NCBI GenBank assembly: GCA_013399115.1
Contig: VXAA01004389.1
Span: forward strand, 311,846-375,845
DNA: 64,000 nt
Origin: Anseranas semipalmata
Taxonomy: Eukaryota; Chordata; Aves; Anseriformes; Anseranatidae
Direction: 5' to 3'
Shown here: piece after piece, positions 1 through 12,516 of the stretch
Layout of the letters: the number at the start of each line of letters is the position of its first letter
How positions within the stretch are numbered: the stretch's first letter is position 1
Program-made: the position numbers and the translations under genes
Notes under the pieces: model-generated
Databases searched by the model: none
What the model was told of the DNA's origin: nothing
What the model saw: the letters and a program-made list of their open reading frames with translations, nothing else

Positions 1-1046
1 GTTTATTCCCTGAATAGCAACCAGTGAACCTCAGAAGTAAAAGACAGGAATATTGGAGCTATTTCAGTTAGAGCAGAATAAATACCAAGTTATGACTACT
101 GCCTGCTTGTGCCATATTAACATGTAAATCATCCTACACCTGTGCTCAGCATTGCTCTGGGGCCCTCACTCTGGGAGTGGGAAAAGATAAAATGAACACT
201 CATTAAAAGAGAAGAAAAAAATCACCCTGTCACAATCCATCAATCTTTTTTACACAGCTCAGTGTTGTACTACTTCAGTATACCTGCCTCCAGAGGGGAC
301 AAGCAGCCTCTGGGAAATGTGGCACAATGACAGTGTTGTATTTGTGGTACTTCTGTGAAAAGGTGTAAAAAAGGACAGAAACTTTGTGCATGACTGTTCT
401 CCAGGCTGTGCTGGGAGACAGCCACTTCATTCCTTCAGCATAACAATCAAACCAAATGAGCATGATTGCCATAATCAAGACATTAGCAGGATATAAGGGA
501 AGCAAAGTTTTCAGGGAAAGGAAATATCCACTCCCTGAGATGCTCAGCCAATACTTCATAATGAATAACCCATATGAGATTTTTTGCCACTTTTTCTTCT
601 CTCTGAATCATCCCTAAATATATTGAAATTTTCTTGAGTGCATTAGTTAACTAAGAGTACTAATGTTAGCATTGTAACTTTATAATTCCTCTTCTATACC
701 TGATTCACCTGATTATGACTATCTGTTATTCTCTATTTCAATTACTCAGGTAGTTTTTCATTCCTAAAATATCAATGCTTTATTGATGCTCACTACAATT
801 TTAATCTTTACTTTCTACAAATATTCTCAAACATATTTGTACAACTCACTACATTACTGAATATTTTTGCAAGGAAATACATTTGGTAAAATATTAATTG
901 AATAGACATATCTTCACTGCAAATTCTGTGCGTAGTCTGCCAGCTGCATATGGAACAGTATTTTAAAGGAAGATTTAAGCTATAGGGCTTTAAATGTTTG
1001 GAAATGCCAAATTAGTGGCTTTTCTTTGCTCATTTTGATGCCTTGG

Positions 1047-1091
1047 TATTTTATTATTATTTATTATTATTTTTGTTGTTGTTGTTATTTT
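1047..1091. repeat. TTA/TTG trinucleotide low-complexity tract
   Basis: Runs of TTA units pass into TTG units, flanked by T-rich sequence. It is a compound microsatellite with imperfect units. Confidence 0.8.
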
Positions 1092-1867
1092 CTTCCGTGT
1101 TTTCCTTGTTTTTATTTTTCTAGCCCATGTAATATTGATAAAATTTGAAAAGAATTAGACAATTAACTAGGTCACATTCTTATAATTTTGTTCATTTTGA
1201 CTAACGGTTACCAAAACTGTGTGGTCATCAGGGAAAAAAAAAATAAACAAATTATTTAACAATTACTAGTCCTAGAAATATCATGATGCAGATATAATCA
1301 AGAGTAGACCTTTCAGATGGAATTATTAGTAATGTAAACAATTAAAGAAAAATGTAGCAATAAATCGTATAAACTTTTTTAGACCAAGAATTAAGAAATG
1401 TCAGTCTCTAGAAATATTAATAAAACATAGCTATGAAACATGGTGAAGAATAAAGGATTATACAGGAAAATAAAGTTAAATCCAACAAAGTTTTGAGATG
1501 GATAGAAGTCTCAGCAATTCATCTGCAATAAGTCTTGTACAGGTTTCCAAGAATATCACATACAGGATATTTTTCACCAAATTGTCCAACTATATGTGTA
1601 AACTGTGCATTTCCATGTGCAATCTGGATTTATAGAGCAAGTATTATCTTATTACAAATTGCAATTTCATGTATCTATTTATGCATTGAACAACCTATAC
1701 TATAACTGCGAACTTTCATCTTCTGCAATTGCCTCTGTTTTTTGGTGTACTATACATTAGAGTTCATTTTAGATTTCTGTGGGAAAACTTTTCCCTGGAT
1801 GTGTTTTGGAAGGGATCAAATTATAGTTTAGTTAACTAAATACTATCTGCAATCATCCACTTAAAAG

Positions 1868-1942
1868 CAAACAAACAAACAATCAAACAAAAAAAAGAGG
1901 CTAACTTCATATACCTATCCTTCTAAAAAAAAAAAAAAAAAA
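1868..1942. repeat. AAAC microsatellite and nearby poly-A run
   Basis: An imperfect AAAC repeat (1868-1897) is followed about 27 bases later by 18 consecutive A (1925-1942). No retroelement body is recognisable just upstream, so I treat these as simple repeats rather than a retroposon tail. Confidence 0.75.
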
Positions 1943-3705
1943 GGCTGCCAGCTGCTGCCATCAAAAAGAAAGCAAAAATCATAGGAATACAAGATCAGTA
2001 AATGTGTTATGTTGTCATGACAACTGCCATTTCTAGTCTGGAGAGCTGAGAGAGAAAACATGCATGCGCAGAGGAATAGGAGAGAAAACTTTATCAGCAT
2101 AGATGTCCAGGCCAAAATTAGAATTGAGTTAAACCTTCTCAAGTATTTCCAAGGAAAGCCAAAAACCATTTGTTCAATTTATTGAGTGATACTTAAAAAT
2201 GCTAAGAAATATATAAGTACACAGGAAAAATCACTGTCTTGAAATGTTAAGTAGTTGTGGAGTGTTTGAAGGGAAAGGCAATGGTGTTGTCAAAAAAAAA
2301 AAAAAAAGAAAGAAATCTGAATGGAAGTTTCCATCCCTTTATGTTTCTTGAAAGCAAAATCATTTCTAGTTATCAAAGTTTCATCAAGTCATGTATGCAG
2401 CACTGCCATCTTTGTCTAAAATGCTGTTTGTTAGTACAAATATCCTTTGCGCATTTCCAGAACTAGACTTTGTTATGGGTAGATACTGCAACACAAACAG
2501 GCGTTGATTCAATATCCACTAAGGGAGATGGCTTCCATGGCCGGGGTTTATCCTTTGATCTGTTTCACTTAGGTGAAGAACTAATGAGGAGTAAAAAGTT
2601 TTGGCATCACAGTTCTCAGAGTCACCTGAACTCGTAAATATTCCTATTTCAAAGTTGTAACACTGAGCCAAATGAGACAACATCCTATTGATCACCTCTC
2701 GTGCCATGAGAGAAACTCAAAAAGTGAAGATCAAGTCTGAGATACAGGATTTTTTTTCCCCTCAGTTATTGAGTGTATTAGAATTATTTGTAGTTGGCAA
2801 GCTTATATGATAAAGCTGAGGCAAAAGAAGCAGAAACAATGCTCAAAAATTGGACATATGTCAGATACAAGCCATATAAGGATAAAGTATGCCACAATCA
2901 ACATTGCAGCTTCATGGTTTGGTGACATTCATTCTTGTAAGTGTGAAAAAGTAATGAAAAATTACAAAACAAAATTATCCAGAATAAGACTACTTATTTT
3001 AAAATACTTTAAAAGTGACTTGTCTTGTGTGTTGCCTTATCGTTAAGCCAGATTGTCTTGCAAAGAGTGCCAAACTGAATGCACATTACTATATCCCTTA
3101 GTTCTCTCCCACTCTCCAAAATGGCATTAGGAAGATCTTTATTTTGCTTGTGTAATTCATACATTTTACAAGAAATTTCATATACTTCTTCAAATTGTGC
3201 CTCAAACAAAACATTTCCCTGTGCTGAAGCTAGTCTTACTGATGAGGTAAGGAGAAAGCTAGAGGTATTAATAACTAAAGAGAGGACCTCTGGGAGCAGG
3301 AGGGAGCCAGGAAATCACTGAAACTAGTTTTAGAATCCAGAAGACAATTAGAGCTTTGATAATAATAAAAGATTCATAAGGAGCAGGGGTTATGAAAGGT
3401 TTTGCAGGTACTTCCAAAGTGAAAGGAAGGAAAAAGAAAAACAAATTCATTACTTAATAGGACAGGAAACTAAGTAGCGAGTGATGCAAGCTTATGTTCT
3501 CAGTGAACTCCCTGATTCAATTTTTACACAAAGACATTCAGTTGCAACCAGATGCTTAATGCAATTATATTAACAGTGCACAGGTGTGCGGATCAGAGTA
3601 GGAGAAAGGAATAGATAATTTTAGTCTATTACAGAATTTATTGTAGAGGGTATTCTAGTTTGCAGGGCCTGATGAATATCACTGACGGGGCTAGTTAAAA
3701 CAAAC

Positions 3706-3772
3706 TTTCTTCTTCTTCTTCTTCTTCTTCTTCTCTTCCTTCTTTGAAAGGAAGGAAGGAAAGAAGGAAGGC
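3706..3772. repeat. CTT microsatellite followed by GGAA tract (hairpin-capable)
   Basis: About nine TTC units on the + strand run into a purine tract of GGAA/GAAGG units. An 11-base arm at 3735-3745 (CTTCCTTCTTT) is exactly complementary to 3760-3770, leaving a 14-base purine loop. The switch from pure pyrimidine to pure purine could allow hairpin or triplex structure; that is inference. Confidence 0.8.
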
Positions 3773-3794
3773 AGGGTCTGGAGATTGGGAAAAG

Positions 3795-3814
3795 TTTTTT
3801 TTTTTAAAAAAAAA
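3795..3814. repeat. T11-A9 self-complementary run
   Basis: Eleven T are followed directly by nine A, giving a perfect inverted run, with an AT alternation (TATATATAG) a few bases downstream. It resembles a slippage product; no promoter claim is made because no transcribed unit is evident. Confidence 0.7.
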
Positions 3815-4009
3815 GTCTATATATAGTGGGGTAAAGTCTGAAAATTAAGACAATTAACTTCAAGAATAAATAGACTTAAATGTTTCAAAAATATACAAGT
3901 ATAACATATAGGAGAGAGTAAGGATTAATTAAAAGAACAAACAGCTTTTTCAAGAATGAACTTCTCCAAGCTAATCAAATTTTCATTTCTAGCATGGTTA
4001 CTATAACAA

Positions 4010-4975
4010 ACATAAACATAGATGCAGTATTACCTTAACTTTAGTAAGGCTTCTGATACCAACTCACAGAATTAGGAAATATAGTTTGAGTCAGGAAATA
4101 TTGCCATAAAAATGGACACATATTTGGTGTGTCTGCTGCTTAGATCTAACTGTAATGAGTTTCTGTCAAAGTGGAAGTTAAATAAAATCTGTCATAGTAT
4201 CTTCTATGCCTAAGGTAGTGCCATTATTTCTGTTAATGATTCAGATGATGAAAAAGGTAATATACTTATAAAATACACAGATGACTCCAAAGAAGATCAG
4301 CCTACAAACTTTTCAAAAGACAGGCTTAGAATCCAAAACAATCTCAGTAAATTGGAGAAATATTCTAAAATCAAGGAGACAAAATTAGATAAAGACAAGG
4401 CTAAAGCCTTGTAAGAAGGACAAATCAAATGCATAATTACAAAGCAGGGAACACAGGGCTCTGTGGCACTATGCTGAAGAAGTACAATGGATGATAACGC
4501 ATTGCAAACCAAGTATGAATAACCAGCATGAAGCAGTTACAAAAAAATCCCAAATCTCATTCTGGAATATGCTACAGAAAGCACAACTTGCAAGTCACAG
4601 AAGATAATTTTTTCATTAAATTCAGATGAGGGTTCACCTAAAATAATTTCCATTTTGAAAACACCTTCTGGGGAACAATTTGGAAAAATCAAAAGCTGAA
4701 AAAGAATAAACAGTGGTTTGAAAACAATATTCAAAGGAGAAAGATTTTAAAGATCTGGTTTAAGTCTAGAAAAATGAAGATGATGGAGATCATTGTCTGT
4801 GTGTAACTATTGTTCCAATATGACTACTGAACAAAAGGAAGAACAAACTGGCTAAATTTTCATAAACATTTTAAATCAGAAAGTAGAAACTGTATTTGTC
4901 TGTCAGCACAAAAATATGAGGAGAAGGGAGCTTGGGAGAGGGCTATGGAATCTCCTTCTTCAGAAAACCCGAAGT
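4010..4975 (+). mobile_element. Ancient CR1 LINE fragment, RT domain to near 3' end
   Basis: This is a heavily decayed copy of the second ORF of a CR1 non-LTR retrotransposon, whose reverse transcriptase copies the element RNA at a nicked target. Bases 4022-4063 read MQYYLNFSKASDTN, matching the motif A region (consensus [11 protein letters not shown]). Bases 4274-4291 read YTDDSK, matching the catalytic FADDTK box. Bases 4757-4774 read GLSLEK, matching the C-terminal [10 protein letters not shown] signature. Around 4941-4970 the DNA resembles the CR1 segment encoding REVVESPSLE. These landmarks lie in the correct order and roughly the correct spacing on the + strand, but in different frames with many stops. 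The copy is therefore an old, inactive insertion, and its position just before an AAT tract is consistent with the 3' side. Confidence 0.75.
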
Positions 4976-5000
4976 AAAAATAATAATAATAATAATAATA
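4976..5000. repeat. AAT microsatellite
   Basis: About eight ATA/AAT units follow directly on the decayed CR1 segment. The tract may have grown from the 3' tail of that element, though no CR1 octamer survives to prove it. Confidence 0.8.
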
Positions 5001-8000
5001 GCAGTCAAGAAAATCATGTTGCTGTGAGTCTGCCGTACACATCGGAGCTGAGAGCAGAGGATGGCCTGGGTGGTTCTCCCCAGGAAGGGAACCTCTGACT
5101 TGAGGTTAACCCCCTTCTTGGTTTCACAGCAGCTAAAAAGAAAAACCCAGTTTCCATCTGTGTGATCAGGGGCTTCCCACCAAAGCTGGGAGTAATAGTT
5201 CTCCATATCATTGTCGCAGCACTATGCACAGAACATCACTTTCTTGTTAGTGTAGATATTTCTATAATGGAGACTGCTGAAAAAGGCATGGTGAAAATTA
5301 GTCAGGGGGTTCAAACTTAACGATTTATTGGGAAGAATTAAAGCTCTGATTCAAGAAGATACTTAAGCACTGTGTGACTTGAACATTTGAGTCATCTCTC
5401 AAATTATGTTTTATTATAATTCATCGGTAGAATACAAAGATTCCGTTAGATTCTGGTACATCCCAAAATTCAGAGTAGAACTCTCCTGCCTTTTATACGC
5501 AAAATCTGAAGAGGCAGAACTTCAGAAAACACACTTTTGTAGAAATAATCATTGTCAGGGAGCCAGACTAGATTGCCAGTATCCACCTCTCAGACTTTGT
5601 CTATGCCTGTGTGCTATGTTCACATTAATTCTATAGCCCAAGCAAATAGTTTTATATGACCATTAGAATGCAGCATCTTTCCCTGTCCTTGTTTGTACAA
5701 ATATGTGTCTGTACCTTTCATCTCCCCTTTCCCGCACCCCAATTCTGTACATATCTTTTATTTCCCACTCAAATTCAAAAGGACTTGTGACTCTACAGTA
5801 ACAAAGAGCCAACAATTTCTTCACACAATATAATGATGAATATTTTAAAAACTCTAAGAAAGAACCAAATAGTTCTCAAACATTCCAAGTTTAACAAACA
5901 CTTTAGCTTCTCCTAGTTACCAGGTTTGTTTTCTTACTGCTTTAATTCTTGCTTAATCATTTGCCCCTTTTGATTTGGTAGGGTTTAATGTTTACTTCGA
6001 ATCATTGTAAAGACAATGCCCATGGAGAATATATTCTGCAGATAGGAAGCCATGTGAGGTGCCTTAAAAATAACATGGGTTTATAGTACTGAATGTGACT
6101 CATCAATAAGTTTCATGGATCCAAAACACGAATCTGTTTAAAGAATCAGAAAGATTTGTTTGTACATTTGAACACAAAATGAAATTCTAACTTCAAGTTA
6201 TATACTGTGAAACTGATGATAATTATGTTTACTTTGCAAGGATAAACATCTCATCTCATTTAGCTTGCTTTCCATTTCATCCTTATTGCATGGAGTAGAT
6301 TGAGTATCCCTATGTTTTGCTTTCAGATGTACCTAATAGCAAAGAAAAGAGAAAAATGCAAACACTCTCTTAAGTACTCTGTAACACATACGGCTTACTC
6401 ACAACCATTTGTCATAAAATTCAATCTATTTCCTAAACACATAAAATCACTAGTTTTTTAAATAAATGACAATTTTGAAAAATAACATGATTTATTGGTC
6501 ATGAGGAGGAAGAACAAGAAAGAATAACAGTTCTCTGATTCACTGTGAATGCACATACCTGTTAAATAATCCTGATGAATGTAAAAAGCAGCCACATAAT
6601 TTTCACTGTTACCAAAATAGAATAAATGGGAGGTTTCTAAAGGATGAAATGAAAGAATAAAGTATTCAAATTTATGGCTCATATGGGACATTAATACAAT
6701 CCTTAAGCAGGACAAATACATCATCATTCAAAAATAAGTATCTAACACAAAGACAACATATAGATGGAAAGGTTAACTGTGCTTTGCCTCAGTCTGATGA
6801 ATTTTTGATCATTTGAGAGATAAGGAGAATTAGACAGTGGCTTGACAGCTCTCTTATTAAGTTTTAGGACATAAATCATATATCACACATATTTGAGTTA
6901 TGTAATGATCAAAGTACAGACAAAGTAATGCAGAGCAGATCTGTCCTGCGCAGCAAAATGATTGCAGGGATCAACATTTCCTGCTCACGTATTGGAACCA
7001 GTCAAGAGCTTCAGCATGGTACAAAACCTGTGCAAGTGCGGCCCTGCTGCTCTGAGAAGTGAGCTGCTGTGCACGTCCACAGTGTTGCATTGTGAGGGTC
7101 AGCGCACTGGCTTGGTGATGCCATCTCAGGGATGCTTGAGACTTTTCATAGCTTGGACTTGCCTCCTGTACAGACAAAAGCTGAATTCTTGAAGGAAGAA
7201 GAGTTGTGGTGTACCATACCATGAACTCTCTTTGCTTGCTATGGCTGGGAAAAAAATAAATAAATTCTAGAATGAAAAATGTGTCAAGAGCTCTTTCACC
7301 AGAAAAGACAGGTGAAGCAACATGTAATGGTGTTCTGTTTTCTACACTGAATTATCATTAGATGTTAAATCAAGTTCAAAATTTTGGCCCCAATCTCCAG
7401 AAGTCTGTCTCAAAACAATCAGCAAACAGGTCACACTGTTTGAGTATGACCTCCCATAGTAGCTTTGTCTCCTCTCCTGTGATGGCACTGTTGAATATAC
7501 CAGAAAAAAAGCAGGTCTAAGAGACATGAGAATTAACCTGTTGTGCTTCTACAGATGTAAAGGGCCACAGACATACATGGCCCATGGATGTCTTAACAAA
7601 AGTAAAAGACACTTCTTCATCTCAGCTTTGGGCAATCCAAATTCCTTTGGTATAAATGGAGGAAAAACCATATATTCATGTACATGGTAATAAAGCCTGC
7701 AGAATTATGGTGAGTAGAAAAGTAAAAGTCTTTCTACACAAAGCTGATCTGAGAAATCTTTTATTTTATCCAGGTCAAAATCGGAAGGCCTGGAAATGTA
7801 AAATGAGGAACTATCATTAGAAACATTACTTTTCAGAGATTGCATCCACAGTTCCCATTGATTTATTGGGTTCAGCAACTGACAACAGCTTTTGACAGCA
7901 TACTTTTGACTGTAAACACTGTTAATTAAATGTGTAGAGAAGACCTAGAAAAAAATTAACAGCCTCAGAGTACATGCAATTACATCAGAGTTCTATAAAT

Positions 8001-8265
8001 TCGCAGTGTAAGTGTTCTGTAGGAACATTTATGACTAGGAGTAGAATGACATCTATTTGGTGCTGTGAAATGTATTTTTATTTGATGTTCCTGTCTTGTG
8101 TGGGAGGTAGGTATCTCAAAAAACTATGTGTTTAACCATATAATGCAGTTAATACATATAAGCTGGGGGGGGAGGGTTCTTGTACAATTATTTTTGATGA
8201 TGAATAACGAATAATTGCTCTAGTGACATCATATAATGAAAATAAATCCCTTGAAGAGTTTTTTA

Positions 8266-8298
8266 TTTTTGTTTGTTTGTTTGTTTGTTTTTGTTTTT
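8266..8298. repeat. TTTG tetranucleotide array
   Basis: Four to five TTTG units are embedded in a longer T-rich run. It is a simple repeat. Confidence 0.8.
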
Positions 8299-9743
8299 AA
8301 TGAATTTGTATTTAAAATTCCAAACATTAGATGCAGGTAAATATTTGGCTGGTAGTATTACAGGAAGACTGGGAGGAACTATATCTCCAAACTAGAATTT
8401 AGCCTGCTCAGTGCAAATTAAGATCGTTTTTTACATGCAGTTTTTTATTAAATAAAATATGGGATTGTTTTTAGGTATTAGTTGCTTCTGGAGGACAAAA
8501 TACAATGCAGTTCTCACTGTTTTTATAATTATCTTTGCAACTTTACATAATTTTTAAAGCCCAGTCCAGAAACCCATTTGCTTAATGAGCTTTGAATCAA
8601 TATTCATCAATGCCATAGCAACTGATGGTCTAGTCAAGGAAGAACTGAAAATAAGTTTTAATGCATGGCAATCAAACACAAGACAATCACTTGAAACAAT
8701 TCCTTATTTGAATTCTGTAACTGATTCCAAAAAAAGATCTCCGCATAACTTTTTCTCAGATCTCATAGTTTAATGTAGCTACATTACAATATCAGAACTC
8801 TTTACTCCATGGCATGATAAATACATTTGAAAATATTTCAAAAATATTTTGAAAATTGTTTTGAAAAATATTTGAGAAAGATTTTCAAAAGAGGGAATTT
8901 TGATCTGGGTCCTCAGTTGCATGAGTGGAATGAGAAAAATTTCCCAAATACATGTTGAATGACAATGAATTCTCATTTCATTCTTCCCCAGAGCCAGAAA
9001 CCTATTGAAGTCTTTGGAGTTATGTCAGTTTGTATCAGTTGTGATTCAGTGTTTTAATGTAGAGACTTCTGATTGTAAGAGCACATAGTGATCCTGAACA
9101 CATTAGCACATGCTGGGTGCTTAAATTTAAGTCTTTTTAAGGTATTGGGGGTTAGACATTCAAAAGCTGAAGAAGAAAAAGCCAATTTGATCATGCAGTG
9201 AAGTGTAGTCTGTCCATTGAAAGTTTTGTGTTAAGGGTCATTCTGCTTTTTTCCTGAAAAGAAGGGAGAAGGTGCTGCATGAGAAATCTAACAGAATTTA
9301 AATATACTGCCTTTCTATTGAGTATTTCAGTGCCAGCTTCTCTTTTTAAAGAACAGAGCAGTGTGAAATGGGAAACTGTGATTTTTCATGTAAGATAATA
9401 CTGTATGGTTTGTTTCTGTTATTGTTCCAATTCAGCATGTCTTCATTAGAGAGCAGCCCCATTGATATCTGTGGTAAATTATATAATAACTCCTTTGTAT
9501 GCCTTCTCTTAAATGTTAAAAGTAATTATCCTGTCCCTTCACAAGTCATTCTACCATTATTCAGAAGAGATCTTGAGAAGTCATGGCCTTGTCATAGAAT
9601 GAACTATGTTTTGTGACCAGCATACCTATTATCTGTGAGAAAAAAAAGAATAATCTGTCCTTTTGCCTAGGGCCTGCTGGCATATATTGCACGGCACAAA
9701 CTCTGAGGGAATAACTTAATTTGTACTACCTCATTTTGCCTTC

Positions 9744-9775
9744 AAAAAAAAAAAAAAAAGAGAGAGAGAAAGACA
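9744..9775. repeat. Poly-A followed by GA units
   Basis: Sixteen A are followed by alternating GA. No retroposon body is recognisable on the 5' side. Confidence 0.75.
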
Positions 9776-10170
9776 AAGAATGAGACAGGAGTAACATTGA
9801 TCTAACCTACAACACTCTCTCACTCAGACATTGAATTCATTCAAACTCTTCCTTAGTAAAACAACAACACCTTCATTCAAGATAAAAGTTTTCTTATTAT
9901 TAATATTTGTATCTTGCTGCAATACCTTTTCCTCTGTTGAGCTGATCTCAATAGAGAGCTCCACTGGGTTCACAGTAGTTTTGATTCTTTGCTTTTATTT
10001 TAGACTTTTTTTATTCTGAAGCTTGCAGTCTGACTTAAATCACAGTTTTCATGACAGAAGAAAAGATGAAGAATTTTTTGATTACTATTTTGAAAAAATA
10101 TTTCCAAATTCTTGCAGTAATCCAATGTATGTTGTCTATGAGAGTTTCTGTGTATGTGCATGGGTTAAAT

Positions 10171-10230
10171 CAGTGGTTTTCAACCTGAAGCCCTAGGGCA
10201 CTTATGGAATTGTATACTAAAACTCGGTTA
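10171..10230 (+). mobile_element. Possible hAT-type DNA transposon terminus
   Basis: The segment opens with CAGTGGTTTTCAACCTG, close to the terminal inverted repeat of hAT/Charlie-type elements (CAGTGGTTCTCAACC). No matching opposite terminus (GGTTGAGAACCACTG-like) was found in the next few hundred bases, and no transposase reading is visible. It may be a solo end or a coincidence. Confidence 0.3.
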
Positions 10231-10884
10231 CTGAAGGCAATGGGGAAAAGCAAGAGCATTAAAAGTGGGCTTAAATTTGCTGTACAATGGAAATGTCTGC
10301 ACATTTAGTAGACTTTTTTTTTTTTTATTCATCTACATACCAGTATTAGAATAAACTTTTCTAATCACCAGAATGACATCTGGATTTCTCAGCCTTTCTT
10401 ACAATTATGGCATGCTTTGTGAAAGCTGATTTCCACCATTATTTTGAATGTCTAAAATACATTCTTTATTAGACCTTAGGCCTGGCTTGTTATGGCAGTT
10501 TGTGGAAGATGATCCCTAAAGCAATGGCAGACAGTTTGTGTTAAAAGTGATATGTGATAACTTCTACTTGGGCTTCTTCCACTCTTGTGAGAGAGGATAT
10601 CGTAGGTGTAGAAGGCTGGTGAAATTGGTGATCTGATAAATGGGCCATGCACCTGATAAACATTTTTATTACTAGGACTGACAGTGCAGATCCTGGAAGA
10701 AAGAGACAGTCTACTCTTCCATGTACAAGTTTGAAAGAAAGGAACTTCTGCTGTTGCAATTTTACCATGAAATAGTGACAGAACTGCATAAAGGGAAGGT
10801 TTATGAAGGATGCAGCCCAGATAAATGATTCACCCATCTAAATGGTCATTCAGAAATTACAGAATACAGCAGATTGCTCAAAAC

Positions 10885-10990
10885 TGTCTCAGAACACCAT
10901 TCCTCAACCTTTCTCAACTGGAAGACCACCCAAGCCTTTCAGAAAAATACCCCCAAACTCATTTTAGACAAAACATGCCACTGAAAGGGG
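10885..10990. mobile_element. Possible ancient DNA-transposon-like fragment
   Basis: The stretch beginning ATTCCTCAACCTTTCTCAAC, followed by ACCACCCAAGCC and CAGAAAAATACCCCC, resembles a class of old hAT-like non-autonomous repeats that start CTCAACCTTTTT and continue into ACCCCC-rich sequence. The identification rests on word similarity only and no terminal repeat pair was found. It lies just upstream of the CR1 C-terminal fossil. Confidence 0.25.
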
Positions 10991-11079
10991 AATGATAAGG
11001 AAAGGAGAAGGAGAGATTGGCTCATAATAACCTGATAATGGCTACAACTAACTCTGTGACCAGTGAGCACCTTGCATTG

Positions 11080-11212
11080 ATATGTATTGTGGAAATGGAA
11101 CCATGAAGGTATAGCCCAGAAGGAGATCCGCAGACATTGCATGAGAAAAAGGTTAACAAAAAAGACAGTGATGCACTGGATTAGGCTTCCCAGGAATGTC
11201 ACTGGAAGACTG
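11080..11212 (+). mobile_element. Ancient CR1 fragment, ORF2 C-terminus
   Basis: Bases 11129-11203 translate without a stop to a 25-residue stretch containing MRKRLTKKTVMHWIRLP. The younger CR1 copy in this window has [18 protein letters not shown] at residues 437-454 of its frame; the RKR, HW and RLP anchors keep exact spacing. This is the conserved tail of CR1 ORF2, after the reverse transcriptase. Upstream RT motifs are not recognisable, so the fragment is either short (5'-truncated) or decayed beyond visual recognition. No 3' octamer follows. Confidence 0.55.
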
Positions 11213-12470
11213 TTAGACTAGGAAAAAAAAAACAAGAGCACAGATGGATGTTAGTGTAGTTCATGACAGGAAAATATATGTCTTCTCTTTCAGTCTTATT
11301 TTGTGTGATTTTTTTTTTTTTGGTATGATTTTAATCCATGCAATGCCTACATTTTCTACACAGCTGCTCAACAAAGTGCTCTGAAAGAACCTGCATACCC
11401 AAAGGACTACACATCAGATACGGTCACAACAAGCACTTTCAATGATTTCACTTTAGCTATGATTTGAACAAGAGAAATGATTCCCAAGAAGCATTTATTT
11501 TGAACAATCTGCCACGTAAAAAGAGTAAATTATAAAAGAACTTGCTACATTTTTTTCCTCAAAACGACCACAGACCTTTTATAGGATACCTTCTATGATC
11601 ACTGGTGAAATGTTCTGTTGCCAAAGAAAACCAGAGCAGTAAAATCTGCCTATAGCAAACAAAGCTTTTACGATTTTAGATTTCCAGCAGGGAAGCCTGA
11701 TATCCAGAGATTTTGCTTTCTAATCAATGGAAAAAGTCCTCAAGGGCTAGGAATCTGCTCAGTCTACAGCTCATTTTGTTTTCAGTCTACAGACAGTATA
11801 TTAATGAGACAGAGCTCGGGTTAGCATGACCCACCTAAAAGGAGGTGTGAAAAGACCATTAGTCCACCTCTTACCTTGAGAAAAAGCAAACACTATAACT
11901 GTCAACTGAAAAATCACATTCTGGTATGTTTTGAGCTTATCTACTCATAAGGAAACAGAAGTGTGTTATTTTTATGAAGGGGTTCTGTAAAATAATTTGC
12001 TGATTTTTTTGTCATATTCATTTATGGAAAAGATGGTTCTGGTTCAGGAGTCTTTCAAGAGCAGGCCAGAAGAAGGGATGGTCTGGGAATTAGGGCATGT
12101 CTTCTTGGAGTAGAAAGGCAAACTTCCCCTATGCTCATTCCTGTTCACTATCATCTCAATGTCTCTTTGCCTGGCTATGGGGAATATATCTTAGGAATAA
12201 AGGATGTCTTTACCCAGGGAGCCATTGCCATGAGAAGTCTGAGGAGTCTAATATTCATCCATTGCTAATAATGGCAGTTAATGTTAATATTTTTTGAGTC
12301 CCCTTAATCCAGATTATATTCTTTCAACATTCTTTCAAAAAAATATTTCTTTTTTTTTTTTTAGTGAAGTCTTCTTCAACACACTTGACTTCAGATCTGA
12401 AATTTACTTCAAGATTTTTTATCTCTGTTTCATTTACTCTTCTTCTTTCTCAGTGATCCAAATACATGTG

Positions 12471-12516
12471 TTTTTTTTTGTTGTTGTTGTTTCTTTGTTT
12501 GTTTGTTTGTTTCTTT
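12471..12516. repeat. T-run with TTG and TTTG units
   Basis: Nine T pass into TTG units and then TTTG units. It is a compound simple repeat. Confidence 0.8.

Larger units (their letters stand above)
1..3700. other. AT-rich non-coding stretch, no gene seen
   Basis: No open frame here has a recognisable domain; all are under 100 codons and lie in compositionally ordinary AT-rich DNA. Visible structure is limited to low-complexity runs: a TTA/TTG tract near 1047-1091, an AAAC tract near 1868-1897, an 18-A run at 1925-1942 and a 15-A run at 2292-2306. I do not recognise any interspersed element in this interval, although very old ones could be missed by eye. Confidence 0.6.
5001..10165. other. 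Non-coding stretch, no gene seen
   Basis: No recognisable protein frame or RNA gene. Small items only: a run of eight G at 8165-8172, a TTTG array near 8266-8298, an AT-rich cluster of overlapping inverted words built from AAAATATTT and its complement at about 8828-8880, and a 16-A run leading into GA units at 9744-9775. The segment at 5040-5230 is slightly GC-richer but matches nothing I know. Confidence 0.6.
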
